64,000 bases of DNA from Druceiella hillmani. Taxonomy: Eukaryota > Arthropoda > Insecta > Lepidoptera > Hepialidae. Each line of letters opens with the position of its first letter. The stretch's first letter is position 1. The stretch lies in contig JAYKKI010000006.1 in NCBI GenBank assembly GCA_039881145.1, forward strand, positions 6,456,501-6,520,500. Direction: 5' to 3'. The notes under the pieces are model-generated. The model ran no database searches and was not told the DNA's origin. It saw only the letters and a program-made list of their open reading frames with translations. Below are positions 1 through 11,540 of the stretch, piece after piece. The translations under genes and the position numbers were made by a program.

Positions 1-1169
1 CCATGATTATTTTTTAATGGTGGAGCATTTCCCGTTTGCATAAAAAAAGCTATAACGCTACAGTTGAATAACGTTTCAGTAGTTAGAAGCTCGTCCATTG
101 TCCTACAAGAGGATTCCGTATCGTTACTTTGCTGTCGAAGTCTTGGTTAGTTTACCAATAAAAATTTGCAGAAGCTAGTTATATATTTAAAACTAGTTAT
201 AGTTGTATATTGTAAACATACGATCATTATCAACCATTCAATTTAAATAAAAAATTACCAATTTAATAAAGCTTTTATAAAAGTAGTTAAATTCCTACAA
301 TAGTTAAATCTCCACATTCGATATTAACTAGAATTAGGCAAGAATGCCTACGAGCGTTCTCCTGCCTGATTCCTTTATCTGCCACAAGATATTGGTTTAT
401 CTTTCTCTTTGCTAGTGGCTGCTTATATTTTGTACAGAAAGTTTCCTCCAAAATCTCTAGTTTCCAGGACCGATGTTTTAGGTTGGACGTCGATGTCCGT
501 CATTCAGTTTTTCCTTTGATATTTTATTGATCAGACACGAAAACTGTTGAAATAGAACATGAATATTATGTATTAGATTTTTTGTCATCATTGAGATTAC
601 TATATTTTACGCCATCGATGCGTTCTTTATGGATACATTTCAATAATAATACGAATTATTAAATGGCTGTCATGAACATATTTTATATACTATGCAGAAA
701 ATATTGTGTGACCATATATTAGGAGGCCTCATAGTCCGAAATGTTATTTTTGTTAGAATTGTCTATTCATCTGCTTACCTAGTTTTTTTGTCATCACTTA
801 AACTTGCTTAAGACGTTATTTTCACTTTTTGAAAGTTCAGTGTCCAACTAAAATTCAGGTCTAACTTAAACTCAAATTATATATAATAAAAGTTCGAAAG
901 GACTAAGAATTTTCATGTGACCTAATTAAGAAAATATTATTGGTGTTTTACAATATAAGAAAATATTTTATGCGAAAGAAATGAGCAGTCAATTAGTCGT
1001 TTAAGCGTAATGTTACAGATAATATTATTTGTCTTTCTTAACTTTTGTTATAAATAAACACATTCAGCCAAAATTGCGTTTTATTGAAAATGCCAATGAA
1101 TATTAGGAGCATCTATTGAATACTCCAACTTCATCGAAAAAAATGTTTTACTTAAATAAGATTTATCAC

Positions 1170-1520
1170 GCGCCTACGGCGAATCGTATTCGGTTGCCAA
1201 AACTTTTTATTACTCTGGAAAGGAATTGGCCGCGTTAACCGTAACTAATAGGCTATAAGCTTAGCCCCTGAATATTGCGCAATGGTTATTACATGTAAAT
1301 TTATTTAGCTTCTAAATATTCGAATGAATAGAGCTACGGCGTAAAAAAAACTATTTACCTCGCCCTACAGCAAATCTATTTGGTCGTGAAACTTTTTTAT
1401 TGCTCTGGAAATGAACTGGCGGCGTTAACTGTAACAGTCTATAAGCTTAGCCACTAAAGATTATGCAATGGTTATTACATGCAAATTGTGTAGCTTCTAA
1501 ATATTTGAACGAACAAAGCA
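1170..1520 (+). repeat. 191-bp tandem doublet inside U1
   Basis: Two diverged copies lie in tandem, starting near 1170 and 1361. Both contain CTTTTTTATTGCTCTGGAAA-like sequence, GGCGTTAACTGTAAC, CTATAAGCTTAGCC and GCAATGGTTATTACATG. The doublet is older than the unit duplication, because U2 (11211-11540) and U3 (18525-18880) also carry it and U4 keeps a partial version. No coding potential is apparent. Confidence 0.75.
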
Positions 1521-2293
1521 TAGGGGATATAGTCGTAACTAGTCTAATGACAATAACGGTTAAAATAATATTTTTAATGGGTTTTTACGATCGAGCGAAC
1601 GATATTGGAGTACATAGAGGTTCCATACATTTAGTGAGCTTAATATGGATACAGCCGGGAATTTAAATGCGGGCCGTGTGAAATAGCGAAGCACATTAAT
1701 TAGTGAAATGAAACTTCTTTGATGTTGACAGATGAAAAATTGAGGAATAATTTTGTAGCTGTTGAATGACATTTAATACTAGTGTAAAGCTATCTGTAAC
1801 TCAAGTTATTTAAATAACTAGCTTTGTTTTTCACATTACGAAAATATACTTTTCATCTCAGGCATATGCGGAAATTCGATTAGCCAGAATTTTCCACCCG
1901 TTAGAAGTACGTTGGTAGCGCAATCAACATAAAGACAAATCATTACTTTTAAAACTGGTAAGCTATCAATAACAAGTGTATAGTGTCATAAGAACTTTTG
2001 TAGTTTGAAATATATTTAATTGCCAACAGTGAAATTTATTTATATAAATTTTCATAAGTTTTCACAAAAAACAACCCAGATTATGACGATTATTGTAAGA
2101 CGATATTCAGCAATGACATATTTACAATTGGTTATTATGAAAAAGCTTTTTATATTTTACTATTGACCACAGGTATAATTAAGTCATGGCGAACACGTGC
2201 CGTAATTTTGGCGACGTGTTCAGTTTTTCGTGCTTGGGCATAATTTTTTCTAGTGTTCACATGTACTGCAACACTATTGTAAATAGTAGAATT

Positions 2294-2395
2294 GTTCACA
2301 ATTAAATGAAACTATTAATAATACTATATCACGTAGTTTCATTTAATTGTGAATAATGGATTTCTACAAAATTAACGCCAAATATATTCAATAGT
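2294..2395. mobile_element. Fold-back element remnant (copy FB1)
   Basis: Two 20-nt arms, 2295-2314 and 2334-2353, are perfect reverse complements around a 19-nt loop. The right side continues into TTCTACAAAATTAACGCCAA and ATATATTCAA, the terminal sequence of the family also seen at 17511, 26097, 26876 and 36440. The inner part of the element (AACGAAACCTAGGTCG and CACCTGAAGATG) is missing here. U2 and U3 lack it at the matching place, so it is private to U1. Family name and mechanism are unknown to me. Confidence 0.65.
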
Positions 2396-3659
2396 AGAAT
2401 TGTTATAAGTAATGTATCTTTTAACCGAGTTAAAATATATTACCTACATGACCAATTTAACTAAAATGGATTTAGCCGTTTGGACGTGAAAGAAAGGCAA
2501 TCACACATATAAATAGACAATATTTCACTTTTATTATGTTGGTAGAGATTGATAATAATAATTTTTTGAAGAGTGAATACTGTTGAGCATAATAACCTTT
2601 GAACGTTATCGTATTTTGTGTAAAACCGTTAAATGATAACATTGGTTTGTGGCTCTTTTAGATATATCACGTTGCAATGAAATATGTAAAATTAATTAGT
2701 AGCGTTATTTAAATAAATACTCGTAATAAAGTTGGCCATATGACTGTGATGATTATTGCATGCATATACAATAATCAGCTTACTCTGTTAAATCTAAAAT
2801 AAATCTCACAATTAGTGAAACAAAATAATTAGTGAACAAAATTTATTTTTAACCTAAGCTTTGGTTTTTACGATTTTGCTATTCCGTCTAGAGTATTTTG
2901 TTGTAGATTGAGTTTTTGATTTTTTCCCCTAAGGAAATTTTTAATGTTTGTTTGCGAGATTGTTTAATTTTTATAGTAAAGCACATCTTAAAATGAATAT
3001 ATATGTAATTTTGCCCCATTAAACAATACTTTCAATAAATATCTATGTTGTTAAAAAGAAAGCATTTATCAAATTACATATCTTACAAGACGGTAAGTTT
3101 GAAGGATTACATTATTGTGTTAGCAAATAAATATCGATTATTTGAATAGAACAAAATAAATCTCCGTTTCTTGTAACTAATCCTAAGCGACATATGCACA
3201 CGTCACATTTATTTGGCTAAGACAGGATAGCATCAAAATGGAAAATAAAAAAACCTGGGTTTTGAACTGAAGATATGAATTCTTTAAGTTGGTTCTCATA
3301 ATTGAAGTTTTTATCACGCAAAATATTATTTAAAGATGTGAGTAGGCTAAACATTATATTTTTTGTTTCAGATGATCAATTTCAAATATTTTCAGGAAAG
3401 TAAATTATTTTCCGCTTGGACAATTATTAACTTTGTTTTTGGTATCATTATTATTGTTGTTAATTTAGGGTTTCTCTAATTTTTTAAGCTATTGTATCAA
3501 AAACAACAACTGCCAAAAATAGCTAGAACTAGCAATTTAGCTAGTAACTGCATCGAATATTTCAAAGGTTAACATAATTAAAAACAGATGGATAAGTTTG
3601 CTTCTTTATAAGATTTTCATTGTTTCAAGTACGGAATTTTCAGAACGTACATTTCAGTT

Positions 3660-3900
3660 ATTTCATAAACCGATTTAAATCAAAGCAAAGTCGGGGGACG
3701 ACTGCAGCGTTACACAATTTAACTCGATGCCTACAAGGTGTCGGTTAGTATTATGATTAATGCGCATTCCTCCCCACATGAATACAGATCGATTGCATTC
3801 ATGAATCTTCAAGGCGCTTGGCGTGCGCATATGGGCGCAGCGAGTTTGCGGTAAACACATAAAATAGGGGTTGTGGCCATTTAAGTTCCCATAAATAAGA
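3660..3900. other. Conserved U core block, U1 copy (contains a 61-codon open frame on the minus strand)
   Basis: This block is much better preserved between U1, U2 and U3 than its surroundings. Shared stretches include GACTGCAGCGTTACA, CTCGATGCCTACAAGGTGTC, CCTCCCCACATGAATACAG and GAGTTTGCGGTAAACACATA. It is also richer in G and C than its flanks. On the minus strand a frame of 61 codons (3675-3860) stays open and has longer counterparts in U2 and U3. Its start MCLPQTR and the segment NTNRHLVGIELN are shared. Many differences between copies change the amino acid, so I do not read the frame as evidence for a protein. It could be an exon of a non-coding transcript, an old mobile-element piece, or simply less diverged DNA. 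Confidence 0.45.
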
Positions 3901-4935
3901 CAATAAATATTTGAATCAGTCCAATAATTACCACGCTGGAGGGTCGTAAAAAAAACTTTGTGGCGGTCCCTTTACCGTAAAACATTTCACTTTTATGGCA
4001 AAACCGAATTTCTATTTTTGAATTGTTTTTGTTTTATGCGATGCTTGTTGTAATATTTTATGAAGGTAGGTTAAAGAAAATTGTATTGGGTCCGCTTGGG
4101 TTACCTCAGGATATTAAACATATTCGTGTAGGGTTTTTATGTAAGAAATAAGATTAAAAATTGTATTCTTTTAGCGAAAAGGTATTTGAAGTGAAACTCC
4201 TTTGGGCACAATGAGAGTAAAATGTGAAGTTCACAATGTCCTTTATATAGCGTTCTTGCAGCATTGTTGTCAGAATGTCACGAATTTATTGGAGGAAGGA
4301 GGAAAATAGGTACTTATAGATAGATGAATAAGAGAAATGGACGCATACGGGAAAACAAACAAAAATGGCCTTCACTATACTGAAAGCAGTATCAGCTGTT
4401 TTGTACGCTGTGTCGAAAGTAAACTTGCAAAATTTTGCTCGAAAACAAACAAAAATTGAGCTTACTAATGCTATCGGCTATTTCGCATGTTATGCCTGTT
4501 GAAAGTAAACCCTCAAAATTTTACCGATTTTTTTATATATTTATTAACAATTTTGCGTATTTATTAATAATTGTGTATACTTCATCAGCTACAAGACTAA
4601 CAACATATGTGTTTAATTTATAAATCAGTAATTTATCCGCACATACGGGAGTCGTGGCTATTTTATTTTTTTTAATGGTTTACTTACGTTAGTTAACATG
4701 TGTTCTTCATTTAACTCACAGGCTAATTTAATTGACAGTTGTCTATGTAAATTTATATAAATACATACATATATATTTTTTATATGTAACTAACTTAAGT
4801 AAGCCATTATTGTGCTTTTGATTAACTGAAATATTTAAGTTATTTTGATGATATCTGAGGAATATCTGCATTATATATTAAATTTAATTATTGCACGTGT
4901 CTTTAGTTACATTTTTTTTCAAGTCTTAAAATGTT

Positions 4936-4957
4936 TCTCTCTTTCTCTCTCTCTGTC
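4936..4957 (+). repeat. CT-rich microsatellite, U1
   Basis: A short run of TCTCTCTTTCTCTCTCTCTG. The same tract lies at matching positions in U2 (14755-14772) and U3 (22191-22209), always just before a GTCGTTTTACCC- or GCCGTTTTACTCC-like sequence. It is therefore an ancestral part of the unit. Confidence 0.7.
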
Positions 4958-5779
4958 GTTTTACCCTTACTATATTCTTAAAACCGATCTTTAGATCGTC
5001 AAAGAAATTTCACTTTTCTCGCCTGTAGATTTTTTTACATTATTTTTTGAATAATATATAGCTACGTGTTTAAATGCCAACGTCAATAATGGAAGCAAGA
5101 AACATCGGAGTATAATTAATAATTTATCCTTAGTGAGTGAATACGTAAAAGTTGTTATAATCCTGTTTTATTTATTTGTTATATGTAGAATCAGGACTCG
5201 TTATCGTGAAATGGACAGAAGGAAGCAAAGCCAAAATAATTTTTCTTTTAAATATTCAAGAAGGACTAATAATACTTCTTGAATGAATTCAAAGACGATT
5301 ATTTTTTTTCTTTTATTTAATCTATTCATCTCTTTATACCTTAAGTGTGTATACTAACACCTACAAGCTGAAGACCTGGAATTAAGATTTCTAACGACGC
5401 TGGCGCTATTTTTGAGAAATAAAATGGTTCGGACATTTGCTCGTGAGATATAAAATAGGACAGTTCGCCTGTGCGTGTTTCATTTCTCCTTGAAGAAAAG
5501 TAAAATGTGAATCAGTGTTAGCATTTGGTGATGGTTGATCCAAGCATTTTTTCCATGACCGTATACTCGTGTAATAATATTTTGAACAGAAATGGATATA
5601 TAACACACTTTACTGCATTGTTGCTAAGTCTATTATTATTACCTTTTAGTATTGCTAAAAATGACTTTTATTACAAAATTATTAATAAAATATTTTGTTT
5701 TCAAAATTTGTTTTCGTCTCGCTTGACATTTATATCGAATTTATCAGACGTTCGAAAAGTTGTATGATTTTTTTAAAAT

Positions 5780-6085
5780 TTCGTATGCAGTGTAGGGGTA
5801 TCGTTTGAAATAGCCATTTATAAGGGTCTCCAAATATTTTTTCATAATTTTAGGTAGAATAAATTCAAAGAGGTGCTGAAAAATATACAAAAAATTAATT
5901 CACTCTCCTCCTTATGTCCAAAGCTACTGAAACTAAAATTGAAGGAACTGAAGGAAAAAACAGGGCTTTAGCCTCAGCGAAGATTGCAGGAAAATTATTC
6001 CTCATATCGTATTTTTGAGACATGTATTACGCTAGAAAGTTGATACTAGTGACAAATAAAGTAATTTCATTTCAATCGACTTACA
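5780..6085 (+). repeat. Dispersed ~300-bp repeat D, copy in U1
   Basis: Features in order: GTAGGGGTATCGTTTGAAA, AAGGGTCTCCAAATA, TTTTTTCATAATTTTAGGTA, a pyrimidine-rich CTCTCCTCCTTAT stretch, AAACAGGGCTTTAG, TTGCAGGAAAATTATT and, last, AATAAAGTAATTTCATTTC. The same string of landmarks occurs in U2, in U3, twice in B1 and in B3. It is therefore a dispersed repeat present in both otherwise unrelated unit families. I see no open frame or terminal repeats. A short interspersed or non-autonomous element is the likely explanation. Confidence 0.65.
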
Positions 6086-6788
6086 GAATCCTCGATGCGC
6101 GAGCTGGACCCGCACTCGACCGGTTTTTATTTTTAAATTATAGTTTTTCTTTTTCTTTAGATATAAATAAGTTTTTTGCGCGTTTGATTTGACACGATGG
6201 GTTGAAAAATATTTTTTCGGGACCAATTTGCAATTACCCTGTTTAAACGTATTTCAAAACAAATTATTATAAATTCCTTTCCGTAGTAGTTTTGGAATAT
6301 CAAATTCTATATATAAGCTAAATGTCAAAAATTTAAGTTACACGGTTTAAATTTCAGAAGACTCTAATAGAAAATTGAGTGTACAGACAATGGACAGACA
6401 TCGGTGAGACTATGTGATTAGTTTTTACCCTCAATGAAGAGCAGTTAAGAATTGTGAAAAAAAGAAAAAAAAATATGTGCACTATTTTTTCTTTTTGACA
6501 ACAGCTTATTCAAATTCCTCATGATTGTTATAAATAACAGTAATAAAAGAAGAAGTGGTAAGCAATCAGTTTTTGATTATATACTGTTCGATTATAACTA
6601 AAAATATGATCTGTGGATTAGTCTGCAATTAGATGAATAGTCTGCAATTTGTCCGGTTTCGATACAACCCATTTAGAATTGGTCCCAATTAGTTTCAACC
6701 TAATCAATGTTAGACTTTACTGGACATAGATTTTAAATTTTCGATGGGAAAACTTAAGGACGGAATAAATTTTCGAGCTCGGAAACTT

Positions 6789-7109
6789 TTATTTCAGCTG
6801 AGCAATATCAAATAAAAACTCTGTATTTAATCGGATGCTCCCTGCAAAATTTAAAAGTGCGTACGTACGTACCCACCCAGAGTGCTCACAGAGTACGTAC
6901 GCACCCGATATGCTCATACTGACATTTCTTTTAGTAACACCTCCTTTCTTGACTTTAATTGACCCTTTTCTGGAAGTTAACGTAATTCTCTCATTATTTT
7001 GATTAAAGTACAAAGGTTCGCGATATCCAGATGAATTATCATAGCGGAGATCGAGATGATAACCCACTTTATAAGACACCAACATGAGAGTTGTGCACGT
7101 ACGTAACAT
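6789..7109 (-). CDS. Unrecognised 106-codon open frame, U1
   Basis: The longest open frame in the U units. It starts MLRTCTTLMLVSYKVGYHLD and ends FLFDIAQLK. I recognise no domain, signal peptide or clear membrane segment. It has a basic stretch (SRKGSIKVKKGG) near residues 46-57. U3 has the homologous DNA at 23500-23820, and the segment LVSYKVDYHIDLR is still readable there, but the frame is broken. U2 has lost the region by deletion between about 16640 and 16660. Loss in one copy and breakage in another argue against a selected gene. An old mobile-element fragment or a chance frame is more likely. CGTACG-rich DNA at 6860-6905 contributes part of it. Confidence 0.2.
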   Translation of the reverse strand: MLRTCTTLMLVSYKVGYHLDLRYDNSSGYREPLYFNQNNERITLTSRKGSIKVKKGGVTKRNVSMSISGAYVLCEHSGWVRTYALLNFAGSIRLNTEFLFDIAQLK

Positions 7110-7459
7110 AATATTACCCGTATTACAAATTAATTCTTTAAGTTCTTCTCATCTCCTGTTTGTTTTTTTTTGTGGACTAGAGATAACACATAGATCACAG
7201 TAAGATTTTCTAAGAACTAAATGTGTTTTTCACATTTACTGCAAATAAAGAATCTTTAAGGGGATTTTGTTTTCATTGTGATTATTTTTCACAGGTAATA
7301 TTATAATTTACTGTTTTTACGTGTACATAGGAGGGTATGAGTGTCTAAAGACGATTAATAGGAACGTTGGTGTTCGATTATTCGGATGTCAATTTTATTT
7401 TACACTGTACTTGATGAGTCTTATGTTACGAGTAGATGTGATGAACTTATATCAATACA

Positions 7460-7735
7460 ATCGTTAAAATATACCATTAGATACATATGATATCCCCAAA
7501 CAGCCCGCTGCATTTCATAATTATACGTATAGCGTACAATGATGTAGTGTCACGATGTATCTTCGCTGTCACGAGCGTATTGATGGATGACGTGAGTCTG
7601 TTAGCGAAGAGGGCTTTAGTTAAGATAAATTTGTAGATCGCTTTGACTAGATGAATTTGTACGTCGCATTTGGTATGTTGATGTTGTGAGTATAGAATGA
7701 AACGAGTATTTAATGTCAATATATTGACAGATTCT
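7460..7735. other. Conserved block of unknown role, U1 copy
   Basis: Sequence from ATTAGATACATATGATATC through GTGTCACGATGTATCTTCGC and GTTAGCGAAGAGGGCTTTAG to GTCAATATATTGACAGATTC is well kept in U1, U2 (16855-17110) and U3 (24190-24450). On the minus strand U1 has an 80-codon frame (7477-7719) without a domain I recognise. The frame is not kept as such in the other copies. GTCAATATATTGAC is a 14-bp perfect palindrome present in all three. Confidence 0.35.
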
Positions 7736-7870
7736 CTATCCAGAAAGATGAAGTAACAGCGTTAATTTTATATTGAAAAAACAGTGCGATTCACATTCTT
7801 GGACCACGGTTTTTATTGTTTTATCCACGCTAAATTTCCATTAGAAGTTTCAACAATATTTAAAATTGTT

Positions 7871-7935
7871 ACAATATATCACGTTGCACATTCGTAGTGG
7901 TTAAGTACAATATATCACATTGCACATTCGTGGGA
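7871..7935 (+). repeat. 36-bp tandem duplication ACAATATATCAC...
   Basis: ACAATATATCACGTTGCACA starts at 7871 and its near-copy at 7907. Both are followed by TTCGT. U2 has the same duplication at 17255 and 17291. U3 has a single copy near 24583, so the duplication is shared only by U1 and U2. Confidence 0.75.
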
Positions 7936-8079
7936 CACGATCTGGGAGAAGAACATTATTTGCAAGATTGAATTGGCTTCTTCGCTTACTACACCCATGA
8001 CATCCATTTATGTTTAATTATTTTCTCATACTAATATTATTTAGTTACCCTATACGTATATTTCAGCTATATCCAACTA

Positions 8080-8505
8080 TATAAACCTGTGATAATCCTA
8101 ATCGTGACCTATGGTGGGGAAATCTGGGTTTTAATCCAAAATACGATACTTTGTTTTTAGTGTGGGAAAGAATATAAAATCAGAAAAATCAGAAAAAAGC
8201 AAAAATATTTGGATAACAGAAAACAATCTGGAAATACAGAGACTCTTCTGGGATATCAACATCATTAACGAAGTAAAGAAACAAATATTTAAAGGGCATG
8301 ACGCAAGGAAAAATCCAGAGGAAGAAAGAAGTCAGCAAGACGTCTCAAGAGATAATTTAGATTAAGGAAGACCAGATTAAGGACGACGAGTGAGATTAAG
8401 GAGGACCAGAAGAGGTTGGAGGTTAGAGTTCGGAGGAAGAAAACGCAAGATAGGAAAGTCAGAAGATCAGGGCTCTTCAAGAGCTGTAGTGCCATGGAGT
8501 CGTAG
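8080..8505 (+). pseudogene. 3' end of a non-LTR retrotransposon ORF (reverse-transcriptase C-terminal tail), U1 copy
   Basis: Read across frameshifts and stops on the plus strand, this follows the typical C-terminus of insect non-LTR reverse transcriptases. First comes VTYGGEIWVL (8100-8135), matching the usual YG.E.W.L motif. Next, NNLEIQRLFWDINIINEVKK (8222-8281) matches the NEL..LF..P.IV..IK segment. A GH.AR remnant follows (usual form WAGHV.RM). Near the end, VRRKKTQDRKVRRSG (8427-8470) matches the W.RKAQDR..WR motif. Two stop codons follow MES near 8500. The clade cannot be decided from this tail. It is a dead fragment and forms part of the repeated unit, since U3 and the 9.95-kb partial copy carry it too. 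Confidence 0.7.
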
Positions 8506-8506
8506 T

Positions 8507-9748
8507 AGTAGAAATAGATATTACCTGGAATTTTAGAAATGTTTGCTTTGATTGACCGTGAAAGGAATATAATTCTTGTAAATTGAACTCGGATTATACT
8601 TTCCCCTGCAACTTGCACCCAAATTTGTCCATATTTCTTTTCATCATATTGCTTAGTTTGGAATAAGAGTCAGAATTTGATATTTAAAATGTAATTCTCA
8701 AATTAAGAGAAGCTATGTATATACGGCACTTTTATTTTGCATTTTAATGTATCCAGTCATCGTTTTTATTGTTTAGTACATGTACAGTGAATTTGGTGTT
8801 CATACAGCTTAGAAGTTAGTTTTATGAATACTTCTAATATTTTAGTAATATCAGGAACATATTCCTGACTTTACTAAAATATTGCTGGATCTCAAATATC
8901 TAAAACTAAAGATTGTTTATAAAAAAATATTGAAGATTGGTTATGAACATATTAAATATCTGAAACTATAGATTGGTTATGAAAATTCAGAAGACAATAA
9001 AGTGCTGTAGCTGAATAAGAATCGAGCTCAGTTTGCGCACTGGCACTAAAGTAAAGATAATTTTCCTAGAATATTTGTCAAAAATACTTACCGTACGTAT
9101 GTCTGTAAAACTTAATAGTGATAACTTTAATAAATGTATTTATGACAATTGAACCGAATTCAATAACAATTTATGAAAGAATTAAATTATAGGATAAATT
9201 GAACATTACAATATTTAAAAAAATATGATATTATTACAAATTGTCTAACAATATTGTCGGTTTGATAAAGTTATTAAACACTTTTAGAATCTTTAAATAC
9301 TAATCTGTTGTTTAAACTTTGTAAATGAAGTTAAAATTTTCACTATTTATTATTTTTCTTTCAAAAGAAAAGGTAATAAAATAATTTAACCAAAAAGTTA
9401 AGTATGTAAAGAAATATTGTGATGATCACGAAAAAACCTAAAATACGATAAAGTAACAACATATAACAAAGTATCGCAAGAAACCATAATTTACTGTATT
9501 TTCCTTTTATTTTTTTTAATTTGTCTTTTGTATGACTATTAATCCATTCACAGTTCCATGCTCCCAGCACGGATCTTCTATAAGTCTTAAAATAAGCACG
9601 ATGTTATTTTAATTCGAATAATTTAAAACTGCAGAAAAAAATGTGCATAGTCCTATAACACACTTCTTAACTTCCCAGGCAAAACAATATTTAAGATGAG
9701 TTATAAAATTGGAGAAGCTAATAAAGAAATTCGGCATTTATAGTAATA
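8507..9748. other. AT-rich end of U1, no gene seen
   Basis: Apart from the hairpin at 8836, this stretch holds only AT-rich DNA. It aligns by landmarks to the end of U3 (25040-26080), for example GAAAAGGTAATAAA near 9366 against GAAATGGTAATAAAG near 25687. A 69-codon minus frame (9361-9570) is low in complexity and not kept in U3. It is treated as chance. Confidence 0.6.
8836..8883. other. Near-perfect hairpin private to U1
   Basis: Arms 8836-8857 and 8862-8883 pair at 20 of 22 positions around the loop CATA. U3 at about 25205-25235 has only the sequence of the right arm (TTTTATTAAAATATT) and no left arm. The hairpin therefore arose in U1 alone, as an inverted duplication of local sequence. 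No transcript evidence is available from sequence alone. Confidence 0.75.
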
Positions 9749-10060
9749 AAGCTATGATTACTTTTTAATGGTGGATCATTTTCCGTTTGCATGAAAAAAG
9801 CTATAATACCGCAATTGAATAATGTTCCAGTAGTGACAAGCTCGCCCATTGTACTACATTCTTTGCTGTCGAAGTCTTGGTTAGTTTACTAATAAAAATT
9901 TTCACAAGCTAGTTATTTAGTAACATACGATCATTACCAACTATTCAATAACAAGAAACAATATGGAAATATAGAGACTCTTCATGGATACCAATATAAT
10001 GAATGGAGTAAAGAAGTGAAGATTTCAACGGGTATGACGCACCGAAAAAAATTATAATAA
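9749..10060 (+). repeat. Partial U unit (false start) between U1 and U2
   Basis: The unit start (GCTATGATTACTTTTTAATGG) appears at about 9752 and runs to a GCTAGTTATTTAGTAACATACG segment near 9910. It then joins directly to the retrotransposon-tail sequence that belongs near the unit end (9947-10050). A second unit start follows at about 10062. This is a unit collapsed by a large internal deletion, or an unequal exchange product. Confidence 0.7.
9947..10050 (+). pseudogene. Retrotransposon C-terminal tail fragment in the partial unit
   Basis: The plus-strand reading matches the U1 tail at 8220-8330. NNMEI is followed by a stop, then RLFMDTNIMNGVKK, then FQR. It has stops where U1 has sense codons. 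Nothing upstream or downstream of the motif is left, which agrees with a deletion inside the copy. Confidence 0.6.
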
Positions 10061-10386
10061 AGCTATGATTACTGGTCGTGGTGGTCGTTACTGGTGGTTA
10101 ATGGTGGAATATTTCCCGTTTGTATAAAAAAAACTATAATATTGCAATGGAATAAGGCCCAGTAGTGAAAAGCTTGCCCACTGTATAAGAGAATTCTGTG
10201 TCGAAATCTTGATTAGTTTACAAATAAATATTTGCATCTAGTTATATTTTGCAAATGTACCATCATTCAGTTGTAAATAAAAAACGACCCATTTGCATAA
10301 AAATTACATTCTGGAGTGTGCCGCTTGAGCAGAAAAATGTATCAAATTCCGAAATAATATTTCTTCTGCCTGATTCTGTTATTTAC

Positions 10387-10597
10387 CACAATATATTGGT
10401 TCATATTAGTTGTTTTTAGTGGCTGCTTGCATTATACATGGAAAGCTCTTTCCAAAATCACAAGTGTCCAGGACCTATAATTTAGGTCCGACACAATATA
10501 TTGGTTCATATTTGTTGTTTTTAGTGGCTGCTTGCATTATACATGAAAGTTCTTTCCAAAATCCCAAGTGTCCAGGACCTATAATTTAGGTCCGACA
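10387..10597 (+). repeat. 105-bp tandem duplication, U2 only
   Basis: CACAATATATTGGTTCATAT starts at 10387 and again at 10492. Each copy runs through GTGGCTGCTTGCATTATACA to CCTATAATTTAGGTCCGAC. Only a few positions differ. U1, U3 and U4 have one copy, so this is a recent duplication in U2. Confidence 0.85.
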
Positions 10598-11210
10598 TTG
10601 GTATATCAGCCATTTAGTTTTCCTTTTATATTCCCTAGATTAGATGCGAAAACTGTTGAACTCGATTTTTTGTTTTTGTTTTTACGTTCGTCACGGATAT
10701 TTTTCAATAATATTGAGAATTATTAAATGGAAGCCATAAACATATTTTATATACTGTACAAAAAATATTGTTTGTCCATGTAATTGGAGACATCTAAACC
10801 GAAAATTACAATTCTTCTACTTATATATGTTTACTGCCGTCACTTAAATTTACTTAATGGATTTTGATGTTGTTTTCACTATTTAAAAGTTCAGTGTTCA
10901 ACCCAAAGTCAGGTCTAACTTCATTTCAAATCATAACATAATAAAAAGTCATTAAAGATCGGAAGGTATAAATAAGAAAATATTTTATGCGAAAGTAATT
11001 AGCAGTCATTTAAGCATAACATTATAGGTAATTACATTTAATATTTAATAACATTTAATATTATTTGTCTTTTCCGACTTGTGCCATAAACACATTCAGA
11101 CAAAACTGTGTTTTATTGAAAATGCCTGCGAATATAATATCATGAGTATTTACTGAATACTCCAACTTCATTGTCAATAATTGCTTTTCTACTTAAATAA
11201 GTTTTACTAC

Positions 11211-11540
11211 GCGCCTACGGCGAATCGTATTCGGTTGCGAAACTTTTTATTATTCTGGAAACAAACTGGCGGCGTTAACTGTAACTAATAGGCCATAAGA
11301 TTAGCCATTAAATATCACGCAATGGTTATTATATGTAAATTTATATATACGTCGTAAAAAAACTATTCACCACGCGTTACAGTAAATCTATTAGGTCACG
11401 AAACTTTTTTATTGCTCTGGAAACGAATTGACCGTGTTAACTGTAACTAATAGACTATAAGCTTAGCCACTAAATATCATGCATTGTTATTACATGCAAA
11501 TTATGTAGCTTCTAAATATTCGAATGAAGAGAGAATTGGG
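11211..11540 (+). repeat. Tandem doublet inside U2
   Basis: This corresponds to the U1 doublet at 1170. The first copy starts GCGCCTACGGCGAATCG at 11211 and the second near 11372. The first copy is about 30 bp shorter than in U1. Confidence 0.7.

Larger units (their letters stand above)
1..9748 (+). repeat. Long tandem unit U, copy 1 (U1)
   Basis: First copy of a duplication unit of roughly 7.5-9.7 kb. It opens with the same phrase (TTTTTAATGGTGGA, then CCCGTTTGCATAAAAAAAGC) found at 9755, 10100 and 26335. It carries landmarks in the same order as U2 and U3: a 191-bp doublet near 1170, the CTCGATGCCTACAAGGTG core near 3720, a CT tract near 4940, the dispersed repeat near 5780, the TCACGATGTATCTTCGCTG block near 7550 and a retrotransposon tail near 8080. 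The window starts about four bases into the unit. Apart from the separately listed items I see only AT-rich non-coding DNA here. The retrotransposon tail shows that part of the unit is mobile-element derived. Confidence 0.85.

Noticed and set aside
7460..7735. Minus-strand frame as a second reverse-transcriptase fragment
   Set aside because: Only a vague resemblance around VKAIYKFILT, opposite in strand to the clear tail at 8080. Not enough to call.
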